DNA from: UBA1740 sp045587025
GTDB lineage: Bacteria; Bacillota; Clostridia; Oscillospirales; CAG-272
Reading direction: 5' to 3'
Length of the DNA stretch: 40,785 bases
NCBI GenBank assembly: GCA_045587025.1
Contig: JAZNBK010000013.1
Span: 1 to 40,785 of the forward strand
How positions within the stretch are numbered: position 1 is the first letter of the stretch; each line of letters opens with the position of its first letter. The translations under genes were made by a program, and so were the position numbers. Under the pieces are notes generated by a model, which made no database searches, was not told the origin of the DNA, and was given only the letters and a program-made list of their open reading frames with translations. Below are positions 1-6,872 of the stretch, piece after piece.

Positions 1-488
1 ACACAAAAAATTTTTCCAAAAAGATAAAAAATTGGATAAAATAAGAAAAAACCTACATAAATTAAGAGGATTTTTAGATAAAAAATGATTTCTTGAGATA
101 TAAACAAGATAATCTTTCCAACCGTAAAATAGTAGAGCAAAAAACCGACTATGCAGCCGAAGATAACGAACGAGCGAAATATTCCGTCATTAAAATAATA
201 TATAAAAATAGAAACGCATATAGCGGAAAATACCCAAAAGAAAATATCGCCTATCGCTATATATACTCCACCTGCCGACGCTTTTTTGTTTTTTTGCTCC
301 CTATTTTTAAAATACTTCCCCACAATTGCGAGCGAGCTGTAATCGTAAATCTTATCTCTCGCGCTTTTATATTTTATTCCCGCTGTAATTCTGAAAAGGC
401 GAACGACGTCGTAGGAAGCCCCTAAAAAAATCCCCAAAAGCATCGAATATAAGAGCATACGGGAAAGCTCCGACATTGAAACGTACAT
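1..488 (-). CDS. yabQ: YabQ, spore cortex biosynthesis protein (3' end cut by window edge)
   Basis: Reading the minus strand from the ATG at 488 gives an uninterrupted frame of 162 codons that runs off the left edge, so the C-terminus is missing. The product starts MYVSMSELSRMLLYSMLLGI and shows a hydrophobic N-terminal segment, a short charged stretch, then at least three further membrane segments. This is the layout of YabQ, a membrane protein needed for spore cortex formation in Bacillus subtilis. The start is supported by a GAGG motif inside the end of yabP, about 8 bases upstream. The start lies 4 bases after the yabP stop, so the two are translationally coupled. The identification rests on position after yabP and on the membrane topology more than on strict sequence motifs. 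A plus-strand frame at 93-425 is its shadow. Confidence 0.85.
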   Translation of the reverse strand, partial: MYVSMSELSRMLLYSMLLGIFLGASYDVVRLFRITAGIKYKSARDKIYDYSSLAIVGKYFKNREQKNKKASAGGVYIAIGDIFFWVFSAICVSIFIYYFNDGIFRSFVIFGCIVGFLLYYFTVGKIILFISQEIIFYLKILLIYVGFFLFYPIFYLFGKIFC

Positions 489-492
489 AGCT

Positions 493-780
493 CTACCTCA
501 TAAAGCGCGAGAAAAGCCCTTTTTTCTGTTCGGTGCGCTCCTGCGAATATATAAGCGCAGAAACAAGCCCTTCGATACACATTTCCCCGCTCTGCATCAG
601 ATATTTTGTAATGCGAAGCTCGCTCCCCTCGATATTAAGCTCGCCAAGCGGTGTAACGAGAGATATTAACGTATCGTCAAAATTTAATATCTCGATAATT
701 CCGTCAAGGGTGAGCGCTTTTCTGTTATTAAGGACTATATTATGTTTTTTGTGTTCCTGAGCGGTACTGTTAAGCTCCAT
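493..780 (-). CDS. yabP: YabP, sporulation protein
   Basis: A 95-residue protein of the YabP/YqfC family. It is a small beta-rich domain with the family pattern of a leading basic segment (residues 10-21), a GIIEILNFDD strand region near residue 28, a LGELNIEGSEL turn near residue 46, and a C-terminal GLVSALIYS helix. In B. subtilis yabP is made in the mother cell under sigma-E and is required for spore cortex assembly together with yabQ; that is family knowledge. Here yabQ follows at once. The start is set by a TAGGAG motif 7 bases upstream of the ATG. Upstream lies a terminator hairpin that separates it from rqcP, and a longer inverted repeat that includes its ribosome binding site (see separate entry), so it is probably expressed from its own sporulation promoter. 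Confidence 0.93.
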   Translation of the reverse strand: MELNSTAQEHKKHNIVLNNRKALTLDGIIEILNFDDTLISLVTPLGELNIEGSELRITKYLMQSGEMCIEGLVSALIYSQERTEQKKGLFSRFMR

Positions 781-790
781 ATAGTTTTCT

Positions 791-860
791 CCTAATATTT
801 CTTATATTTATATAAAAAAATATATGCAGAAAAATCTGCATATATTACTGAAATATTAGG
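791..860 (-). promoter_or_regulatory. yabP leader: nested inverted repeats covering the ribosome binding site, with a possible sigma-E promoter
   Basis: Two inverted repeats are nested. The outer arms CCTAATATTTC (791-801) and GAAATATTAGG (850-860) are perfect 11-base complements. The inner arms AATATATGCAGA (819-830) and TCTGCATATATT (835-846) are perfect 12-base complements with an AAAA loop. On the minus-strand transcript the right outer arm contains the AGG of the yabP Shine-Dalgarno, so read-through mRNA from rqcP could hide it. A sigma-E-like promoter can be proposed on the minus strand: TAATATA at 847-841, 14 bases, then CATATATT at 826-819. Its transcript would start near 812 and lack the left arm, leaving the site free. 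The repeats are seen directly; the promoter and the switch are inference. Confidence 0.55.
812..846 (-). terminator. Rho-independent terminator after rqcP
   Basis: A perfect 12-base-pair hairpin (819-830 with 835-846, loop of four) is followed on the minus strand by a run of seven T residues. It lies 20 bases beyond the rqcP stop and separates the hup-rqcP unit from the sporulation pair yabP-yabQ. Confidence 0.8.
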
Positions 861-865
861 TTAAA

Positions 866-1108
866 TTACGAGATGACCTCATACATCTCGCCGGCGTCTG
901 CTTTTTTTGTGCTATCCTTTATGTTAAGCACTCTGACTTTAACGGAACGAGAGCCAAAGCTCACCTCGATTATGTCATTTTCTTTGACATCGTAGGAAGC
1001 TTTGGCAGTTCTCCCGTTTACAGTAACGTGCGACGCGTCACACGCATCGTTCGCTACCGTGCGCCTTTTGATAATTCGGGACACTTTTAAATATTTGTCC
1101 AGACGCAT
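866..1108 (-). CDS. rqcP: RqcP (YabO), S4-domain RNA-binding protein of ribosome quality control
   Basis: An 80-residue protein that is almost entirely one S4 RNA-binding domain. It starts MRLDKYLKVSRIIKRRTVAN and continues with VTVNGRTAKASYDVKENDIIEV, the typical S4 strand-turn. In B. subtilis the orthologue YabO/RqcP works with RqcH on 50S subunits carrying stalled nascent chains, stabilising the peptidyl-tRNA while alanine tails are added. The length matches the family (80-90 residues). It lies 2 bases after the hup stop on the same strand and before yabP, the conserved Firmicutes order. Its own C-terminus carries a short acidic tail. An Hsp15-type heat-shock S4 protein is the alternative, but the neighbourhood and size favour RqcP. 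Confidence 0.9.
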   Translation of the reverse strand: MRLDKYLKVSRIIKRRTVANDACDASHVTVNGRTAKASYDVKENDIIEVSFGSRSVKVRVLNIKDSTKKADAGEMYEVIS

Positions 1109-1110
1109 TA

Positions 1111-1386
1111 TTATTTGTTGAGACTATCCTTAAGAGCTTTGCTTGCAGAGAATGCAGCATTCTTGGAAGCAGCGATCTGAATCTTTTCGCCTGTGAAGGG
1201 GTTGTGACCTTCTCTTGCAGCTCTTGCTTTTACTTCGAAAGTACCGAAACCGATAAGCTGAACCTTATCGCCATCAGTCAAAGCGTTTGCAATTGCAGAA
1301 AGAGTAGCGTTTACAGCAACCTCTGCGTCTTTTTTCTTCAAATTTGCTTCTTTTGCTACTACGTCGATCAATTGTGTCTTGTTCAT
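1111..1386 (-). CDS. hup: HU-family histone-like DNA-binding protein
   Basis: A 91-residue HU protein, the usual length. It opens MNKTQLIDVVAKEANLKKKD, a helix pair for dimerisation. The family signature GFGTFEVKARAAREGHNPFTG falls at about residues 46-66, with the asparagine-proline pair that intercalates into DNA at the arm tip. HU bends and compacts DNA without strong sequence specificity. The start is supported by AAAGGTGAT about 7 bases upstream. A strong promoter lies before it (1423-1451), so it should be abundant and independent of mazG. In B. subtilis hup is not in this cluster; placement between mazG and rqcP is a clostridial arrangement. Codons are more uniform than in the neighbours, as expected for a highly expressed gene. 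Confidence 0.96.
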   Translation of the reverse strand: MNKTQLIDVVAKEANLKKKDAEVAVNATLSAIANALTDGDKVQLIGFGTFEVKARAAREGHNPFTGEKIQIAASKNAAFSASKALKDSLNK

Positions 1387-1422
1387 TTTTTTATCACCTT
1401 TCTTTTTTTAATATACTAATTC

Positions 1423-1451
1423 ATTATAACATCGTTTTTTTATATTTTCAA
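1423..1451 (-). promoter_or_regulatory. sigma-A-type promoter of hup
   Basis: On the minus strand TTGAAA (1451-1446), a 17-base spacer and TATAAT (1428-1423) form a near-consensus promoter about 37 bases before the hup start. The 1387-1565 intergenic region is otherwise AT-rich with no gene. Confidence 0.8.
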
Positions 1452-1565
1452 TAGTTTTTACAAAATATATTTCAATTTTTTACACTTTTTGCATAATTTT
1501 TCTTGAAAAATTTCCATATATTGTAAGCATTTTACATTTTTTGGTCTTTGCTTTCGGCTTGAGTT

Positions 1566-2255
1566 TTAATTCTTATAATTTTCGATAAAATCATCCGTCG
1601 CTCTCGTTAGCGCCTGCTCTGCGTTTATTTCGCTGTCCAAAAGGATTTTACAAATATCAAATAGCATTTTCCCAGCAGCTTCTTCTCGTTGCTCGGGCGT
1701 TTTTTCGTTTAACGTTTCTTTTATAAGAACAGCAAATTTTTCGTCGCGCTCTGACGTATACGAGCGAACCTCTCCTGATTTTTTCCATATCTTTTGCGCT
1801 CTGATGAGCCCCGGCAATTCCTTTGGAACAGAGGCGAAAATTTCTGTTTTACTATCTCTTTTTTTCTCTTTGTTCTTTAGCTTTTCCCAATTTTCCTCAA
1901 CGTTACCGTCAAAATTAGAAAACACGTGGGGGTGGCGATAGACCATTTTTCTGCAAACGCCGTCTATAACGTCCTCGATATCGAATTTGTTTTCCTCTTT
2001 TTCTATCTGAGCGTGAAATATAATCTGAAGAAGCACGTCTCCCAATTCTTCGCGCAAAAGCTCGGAATCCTTTTTGTTTATCGCCTCGACGACCTCGTAG
2101 GTTTCTTCTATAAAATTATGACGCAAGGTATCGTGAGTTTGCATCTTATCCCACGGACAACCGTCTTTTTCATCCCGCAAAAGAGAAACGATGTCACACA
2201 AATCAGATATATCGTACCTCTCAATATTTTTTAATTCTTCTGCTCTTTTATTCAT
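1566..2255 (-). CDS. mazG: MazG-family nucleoside triphosphate pyrophosphohydrolase
   Basis: A 229-residue protein of the MazG family, which hydrolyses nucleoside triphosphates to monophosphates plus pyrophosphate and helps clear abnormal nucleotides. The N-terminal catalytic block is clear: a GCPWDKMQTHDTLRHNFIEE segment, then EETYEVVEA and REELGDVLLQ, giving the acidic helix pair (EExxE ... ExxD) that binds magnesium. A second, weaker MazG-like helical repeat lies after residue 140. The upstream TTG at 2261 would extend it by two residues. The ATG at 2255 is chosen because the GGAGT motif sits 5 bases before it and almost touches the TTG. It follows the flippase stop by 13 bases, the yabM-yabN order of Firmicutes. 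The alternative name is YabN; the B. subtilis protein carries an extra methylase domain that is absent here. Confidence 0.93.
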   Translation of the reverse strand: MNKRAEELKNIERYDISDLCDIVSLLRDEKDGCPWDKMQTHDTLRHNFIEETYEVVEAINKKDSELLREELGDVLLQIIFHAQIEKEENKFDIEDVIDGVCRKMVYRHPHVFSNFDGNVEENWEKLKNKEKKRDSKTEIFASVPKELPGLIRAQKIWKKSGEVRSYTSERDEKFAVLIKETLNEKTPEQREEAAGKMLFDICKILLDSEINAEQALTRATDDFIENYKN

Positions 2256-2268
2256 CTTCAACTCCGTT

Positions 2269-3918
2269 TTAAATGAGTTTCATTTTACACAATATTTTTT
2301 CAATTTTTTCGCTGTGCGGCAGTATCGAAATATCTTCCCTTGTAATACACCTTAATACGAAAACCGCTACGATATACACAAAAACAGCGGATAATATGGC
2401 AATCAAGGCAGAGTGCGTCAGGCCCAATTTTGCAAACGATAAATTATAGACCAAAAGCGCGGTAACGGCGCATATAAGCGAAGAAATGAACGGACGAATA
2501 AAGGCGCTTATAAAGCTCGGTCTTACACCTATATTTTTAATAACGAATATAAAATTAAAGGTGACTACGGTTATATAAAACAAAAGCGTGCTGAGCGGCG
2601 CGCCAAGCTCGCCGAATTTTCCTATCAGGAAAAAGGAAGATGAAATTTTCACCAAAATTCCAAAAAGCATAGATATTATCGGCTTCTTTTCCAAGTGATT
2701 CGCCTGTAAAAAGGAATTCGTTACAGAGAGCATTCCTACGAAAAAGACCGATATCGCAAGTATAGAAAGCAGCTCGCCTGCATTCTCCGCCATATCGTAA
2801 TCCCCTTTGAATACCAAGGACAAAATCGGCTTCGCCAAAACGCAAAGACCGAGAGCGCAGGGCATGGCTATTATGCTTGTAACGCGCAAGGAAGAGCTCA
2901 TAAGCTTTTTCGCATCTTCCTTCTTCCCTTTTGCCATAGCTGACGAAACGAACGGTACGATAGCGCAAGCGATAGGAGATATAAGGACGATAGGCATATT
3001 AAACATAGTGACTGCGCCTGTAGAATAATCCGAATATAGCGCCTTTGCATATTCGGCGTCGTTATAAAAATCCGCCAAAAGAGGTCGCATAAGCTGGGCG
3101 TCTATAAGAGAGGACATACTCAGCACCGCACTCGTCAAGGCGATAGGAAGCGCAATTTCTATAAGGCGAGATAGAAGCTCCCCCGTTTTTGCTTTATGCT
3201 CTATGGTCGTATCGGTATCCCCCGTCGGTATCTGCAAAAGTCCTTTTTTATCATAATAAACCTTAGCGAAAATCAAGTAAACGGTACCCAAAGCTATTCC
3301 CAATGTTACGCCTAAAATAGCAAGTGAAGCCGATACGTTTTTGCTCAAATTGAAACGGTTAATAGCGACGTACGCTGCCCCTAAGCCGAATATCATTTTA
3401 GAAAACGACTCGATTATTTGCGAAATTGCCGTCGGTGTCATAATGCCGAAGCCCTGAAAATATCCGCGATAAACACTCGAAACGGCGATAAAAAGCAGGG
3501 CAGGCGCTATCGCGCAGAGACACAAAAAAGAGTCTCCGCCCGAATTGTTGCGAGATATGGGCCCTGCCGTAAAAATCATAATGAGCGTACCTATAAAACC
3601 AATTAAGGACAAAAACGAAAGCGAAGCTCTATATATTCCAAAAATCTTTTGCCTATTCCCCACCGCTCTGCTCTCTGAAATAAGCACGGAGACGGCGACG
3701 GGTATTCCTGCCGTAGAAATCATATAAAGCGTCGTATATATGGCGTATGCGGAATTTACGTTTGCCATTTCGTCGCCCAAAATTGAATTAAGGGGAACCT
3801 TATATAAAAATCCAAATATTTTTCCTAAAATGTTTGCAAAAGCAAGCACCATGACTCCCGAAAGTAATAACTTTCTTTCTGTTTTTTCCTTTGTCGTCGG
3901 GAGAAAATTCTTTTCCAT
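2269..3918 (-). CDS. SpoVB/MurJ-type polysaccharide flippase (YabM-like)
   Basis: A 549-residue multi-pass membrane protein of the MOP exporter superfamily, with about 14 hydrophobic segments spread along its length. The first is at residues 17-40 (LLSGVMVLAFANILGKIFGF) and is followed by YKVPLNSILGD, typical of the SpoVB/YabM branch. Such proteins move lipid-linked wall precursors across the membrane. In B. subtilis YabM lies at this position before yabN (mazG), and SpoVB is needed for spore cortex. The last ~20 residues are cytoplasmic and charged. The start has GAAGGGAT 5 bases upstream of the ATG. A minus-strand frame at 2555-2968 is an overlapping shadow. Which branch (SpoVB, YabM or a MurJ substitute) it belongs to needs a tree. 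Confidence 0.88.
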   Translation of the reverse strand: MEKNFLPTTKEKTERKLLLSGVMVLAFANILGKIFGFLYKVPLNSILGDEMANVNSAYAIYTTLYMISTAGIPVAVSVLISESRAVGNRQKIFGIYRASLSFLSLIGFIGTLIMIFTAGPISRNNSGGDSFLCLCAIAPALLFIAVSSVYRGYFQGFGIMTPTAISQIIESFSKMIFGLGAAYVAINRFNLSKNVSASLAILGVTLGIALGTVYLIFAKVYYDKKGLLQIPTGDTDTTIEHKAKTGELLSRLIEIALPIALTSAVLSMSSLIDAQLMRPLLADFYNDAEYAKALYSDYSTGAVTMFNMPIVLISPIACAIVPFVSSAMAKGKKEDAKKLMSSSLRVTSIIAMPCALGLCVLAKPILSLVFKGDYDMAENAGELLSILAISVFFVGMLSVTNSFLQANHLEKKPIISMLFGILVKISSSFFLIGKFGELGAPLSTLLFYITVVTFNFIFVIKNIGVRPSFISAFIRPFISSLICAVTALLVYNLSFAKLGLTHSALIAILSAVFVYIVAVFVLRCITREDISILPHSEKIEKILCKMKLI

Positions 3919-3961
3919 AGCAATCCCTTCGGATAAATTAAATATTCAAAGTGTTTTCGGT

Positions 3962-4870
3962 TCATCCGAGAAATTCTCGGTATACCGAGTTTTGAGGTAT
4001 ATATTCTCTTGATATCTCTTCTATATGTTCAAAACGCTTCATAGTACGTCTCGCATAATCATAATAAGGCGAGCCGACTTTAATTTTTGCTAAAAGCGAA
4101 ACGACATACGGCTTTATCATTCCAAGCTCGTACGGCATAAGAGAGTTTAAAAGAACGGTAGAATCGTCGTAGAAGGGCAAGATATGAGCTTCCTCGTTCG
4201 CTCGCACGCCCACCCAAAGCTTAAAGGTAAACTCCGGATCAGCATTTCTGAAATTATAATCACGAACTAAACGGCGGAAAAAGCGTATCTCATTTTTGTC
4301 AAAAATCTGATCGCCTACGCATAGCTCCTCACAAACGTATACGAATACGCTGAGATAGGGATGATCTCCAAAAAGAGCCGTGACCTCGGGATATACCGCC
4401 TGTATTCCTTCAAAAACGAAAACGTCCCTCTCGTCAAGCTCGTATTTACGCATCTCCGTCCTTTTTCCCGACTTGAAATCAAAGGTAGGAACTAAAACGG
4501 TTTTTCCCTCAAAAATTTCGTCGATAGTCCTCTTAAGCTCTTTCAAATCTATCGTAGAAACCGAGTCAAAATCGAGCGGCGTACCGCTTTTTTCCGCCCT
4601 TTCAACCAAAACGTCTCTATCATAGTAAAAATCGTCGATAGAAATGACGTGTACCCGCTTCCCTCTCTCCTCGAACTCCGAAACTATTTTGTTCGCCGTC
4701 GTCGTTTTTCCCGAACAGGTAGGTCCGGATAAGGTAATAATTTTATTGTTTTTTTCGCTCAAAAGCCGCTCGACCGCAAGGTCAAGCGAATGCTCAAAGC
4801 TTCTTTCACATTCCATTACGTACGCCTTTTTTTCGGCTTCCCCAAAAAATGATGTTCTCGCACTTTTCAT
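3962..4870 (-). CDS. Uridine kinase-like nucleoside kinase (PRK/Udk family)
   Basis: A 302-residue P-loop kinase. An N-terminal helix of about 40 residues precedes ITLSGPTCSGKTTTANKI, a Walker A motif at about residues 49-57, followed by VISIDDFYYDRD, the family's substrate-binding acidic cluster. A later stretch, DVFVFEGIQAVYPE, matches the Udk FEGI motif. The family phosphorylates uridine or related nucleosides. The protein is longer than classical Udk (about 210 residues) through a C-terminal extension with conserved aromatic and charged residues. It matches the clostridial 'nucleoside kinase' group but without the N-terminal TGS domain often found there. The start has AAAGGAT 6 bases upstream, and the gene begins 4 bases after the hemZ stop. 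True substrate is not determinable from sequence. Confidence 0.85.
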   Translation of the reverse strand: MKSARTSFFGEAEKKAYVMECERSFEHSLDLAVERLLSEKNNKIITLSGPTCSGKTTTANKIVSEFEERGKRVHVISIDDFYYDRDVLVERAEKSGTPLDFDSVSTIDLKELKRTIDEIFEGKTVLVPTFDFKSGKRTEMRKYELDERDVFVFEGIQAVYPEVTALFGDHPYLSVFVYVCEELCVGDQIFDKNEIRFFRRLVRDYNFRNADPEFTFKLWVGVRANEEAHILPFYDDSTVLLNSLMPYELGMIKPYVVSLLAKIKVGSPYYDYARRTMKRFEHIEEISREYIPQNSVYREFLG

Positions 4871-4874
4871 AGTA

Positions 4875-6398
4875 TTATCCTTTCAAATAAAAGTCTGCTA
4901 TTCTTTCAAAAAGCGAGGGTATACCATTCTCCTTATCTCCTAAACGGATTTTTTCGGCATCCCTTAGATATTCATATGGATATTTAGCGGTAAATATTCT
5001 TCTTATCTGAGTTTTTCCTTCAGAGGGCAATTTGAAATTTACTAATTTTGTCACTGCGCCTGCGCCGACGGCGAAAATACTGTGTAATTCTTCCATCATA
5101 AAAATATTATACATACCTTCCTTGCCGTCGATAGAATATCCCACGTTTTCAAGATTTCCGACGGTATTTTTCTGACGATAGATATAATATGGCTTGTAGC
5201 CCGCAAATTTAGTCTTTAATTGCGAATACTCGACGCTCTTTGATGCCGTATCCTCCGACACCTCATACACACCGCTTCCTCGCTTGTTGAGATCTGCCGC
5301 CTTTTTTACGCTAAAAGCGTGTACCGTTATGTTTTCAGGCGCAAGTGAAATTATACTGTCGATAGAATTAGAAAAGCTACCGAAGGTATCGTTTGGCAAG
5401 CCGGCAATCAAATCGACGTTTATGCAACCTATATCAAAGGATCTGGCGAGCGAATACGCGCGATAAAAATCGTCTGCTGTATGGCGTCTGCCTATCGACT
5501 TCAAAATTTCGTCATTCAAGGTCTGCGTATTCACGCTTATTCTTTTTGCGCCGTATTCCTTTATAATTCTCAATTTTTCAGCCGTTATCGTATCGGGGCG
5601 TCCCGCCTCTACGGAATATTCCATAAGGGTACTCGTATCCACATTATCGGACACTCGCTTCATAAGCTTTTCTAACTGACTGTCAGAAAGCACCGTAGGC
5701 GTTCCTCCGCCTATGTAAATCGTAGCTACCTTTAAGCCGAGGTTTTTTATTATGCTGAATATGTTATCTATATCAAGAAAAAGTGTTTCCAAATAATCGT
5801 CAATCAAGGACAAAAGCTTGCCTGACGTGTTAGAAACGAACGAGCAATAAGCGCAACGCGAGGGACAAAACGGTATCGAAATGTAAATACTGCACAAATT
5901 GTCCGGCAGCTTTCTCGTAAGCTTCATTTCGGTAGTTGCAATAGATACCGCCAACGCCGCCTTTTTCGGATTTACAAAAAACTCGTCCCGCAAAATTTGT
6001 CTTGTTCCTCTTATACCGTTTCCGCTAAAAAGGAACTCGCTCGCCACCTTTGACGGTCTTACTCCCGTAAGAATACCCCAAGGAGTAATACATGAGGAAA
6101 ACGCCTTTCCCACGTTAAAAATCGCTCTGCCTACCGCTAATTTGTTAAGCCGCATTGGCGTACAATTAACCACGGTTTGCGGATCTGCTATTCCATCTGC
6201 CTCCACTATCTTATCTCCCAGCTTGATTTTAGCGTGAGAATAGACGCAGTTATCTTCTCCCGTATAAACAGTAACGTCAAGCTCCGGAACGTCAGGCGCC
6301 GGAAGCTCGTCCTGTGAAAACTTTGCGCCTTTAAAGAAAAGCATACACAGAGTTTGCACGTAATAACGATTTATATCCCCGTTTATCCTTAAAATCAT
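4875..6398 (-). CDS. hemZ: HemZ-type radical SAM enzyme (coproporphyrinogen dehydrogenase-like)
   Basis: A 507-residue radical SAM protein. The cluster motif is in the segment ISIPFCPSRCAYCSF (about residues 170-185), giving the CxxxCxxC triad that binds the 4Fe-4S cluster and SAM. IGGGTPT follows about 50 residues later and an HemN-like C-terminal domain ends the protein. The N-terminal ~160 residues are specific to the HemZ family of Firmicutes. B. subtilis HemZ is reported as an oxygen-independent coproporphyrinogen oxidase, but many HemN relatives are heme chaperones or act on other substrates. No other heme-synthesis gene is in the window. The ATG overlaps the dtd stop (ATGA), with AAAGG upstream. 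The placement after rel-dtd is common in Clostridia. Confidence 0.88.
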   Translation of the reverse strand: MILRINGDINRYYVQTLCMLFFKGAKFSQDELPAPDVPELDVTVYTGEDNCVYSHAKIKLGDKIVEADGIADPQTVVNCTPMRLNKLAVGRAIFNVGKAFSSCITPWGILTGVRPSKVASEFLFSGNGIRGTRQILRDEFFVNPKKAALAVSIATTEMKLTRKLPDNLCSIYISIPFCPSRCAYCSFVSNTSGKLLSLIDDYLETLFLDIDNIFSIIKNLGLKVATIYIGGGTPTVLSDSQLEKLMKRVSDNVDTSTLMEYSVEAGRPDTITAEKLRIIKEYGAKRISVNTQTLNDEILKSIGRRHTADDFYRAYSLARSFDIGCINVDLIAGLPNDTFGSFSNSIDSIISLAPENITVHAFSVKKAADLNKRGSGVYEVSEDTASKSVEYSQLKTKFAGYKPYYIYRQKNTVGNLENVGYSIDGKEGMYNIFMMEELHSIFAVGAGAVTKLVNFKLPSEGKTQIRRIFTAKYPYEYLRDAEKIRLGDKENGIPSLFERIADFYLKG

Positions 6399-6859
6399 TG
6401 CGCCTTTCCCTTCTTCAGCTTTTCGGAATCCATAACTATAGTGATAGGTCCGTCAGCAGACATATTTATTTGCATATATGCGCCAAATCTTCCCGTCCCA
6501 ACGGACCTTATTCTTTCCCTCAAAAGAGAAACGAAATACTCGTAGAGCTCGTTCGCCTCATTTGGAGGAGCGGCGTTTAAAAAATCAGGTCTGTTACCGT
6601 GAGAGTAATTGGCGTTCAAGGTGAAATTTGAAACTACGAGAGCTTCGCCGTCAACGTCCTTTACGGAAAGATTCATTTTATCGTTCTCGTCGGTAAAAAT
6701 TCTGAGCTTTGAAATTTTTTCAGCGAGCAAAAGAGCGTCGTTTTGAGTGTCCCCCTTTGCAACTCCAAGCAGAATGAAAAGCCCTTTGCCGCAAGAACCG
6801 CTTTTTTCTCCGTCTGCATAGACCTCTCCGTTTAATATTCTCTGTATAACGGCTGTCAT
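6395..6859 (-). CDS. dtd: D-aminoacyl-tRNA deacylase (DTD)
   Basis: A 154-residue protein, close to the usual 145-150. DTD cleaves D-amino acids, and misattached glycine, from tRNA. The two active-site motifs are present: SNFTL at residues 77-81 (usual SQFTL) and the Gly-cisPro motif GPIT at 137-140 (usual GPVT), which together form the cross-subunit chiral pocket. The frame can be extended to 6883, but that would put the start inside rel. The ATG at 6859 is chosen because the family begins M(R/T)AV(V/I)QRV and because GGAGAG lies 5 bases before it. The gene begins 13 bases after the rel stop and overlaps hemZ by 4 bases. The rel-dtd pair is conserved in Firmicutes. Confidence 0.96.
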   Translation of the reverse strand: MTAVIQRILNGEVYADGEKSGSCGKGLFILLGVAKGDTQNDALLLAEKISKLRIFTDENDKMNLSVKDVDGEALVVSNFTLNANYSHGNRPDFLNAAPPNEANELYEYFVSLLRERIRSVGTGRFGAYMQINMSADGPITIVMDSEKLKKGKAQ

Positions 6860-6872
6860 AATATCTCTCCAA

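Noticed and set aside
93..425. Open frame of 110 residues on the plus strand
   Set aside because: It is antisense to yabQ, whose frame continues to the window edge and has membrane segments and synteny; the plus-strand product resembles nothing and has no ribosome binding site.
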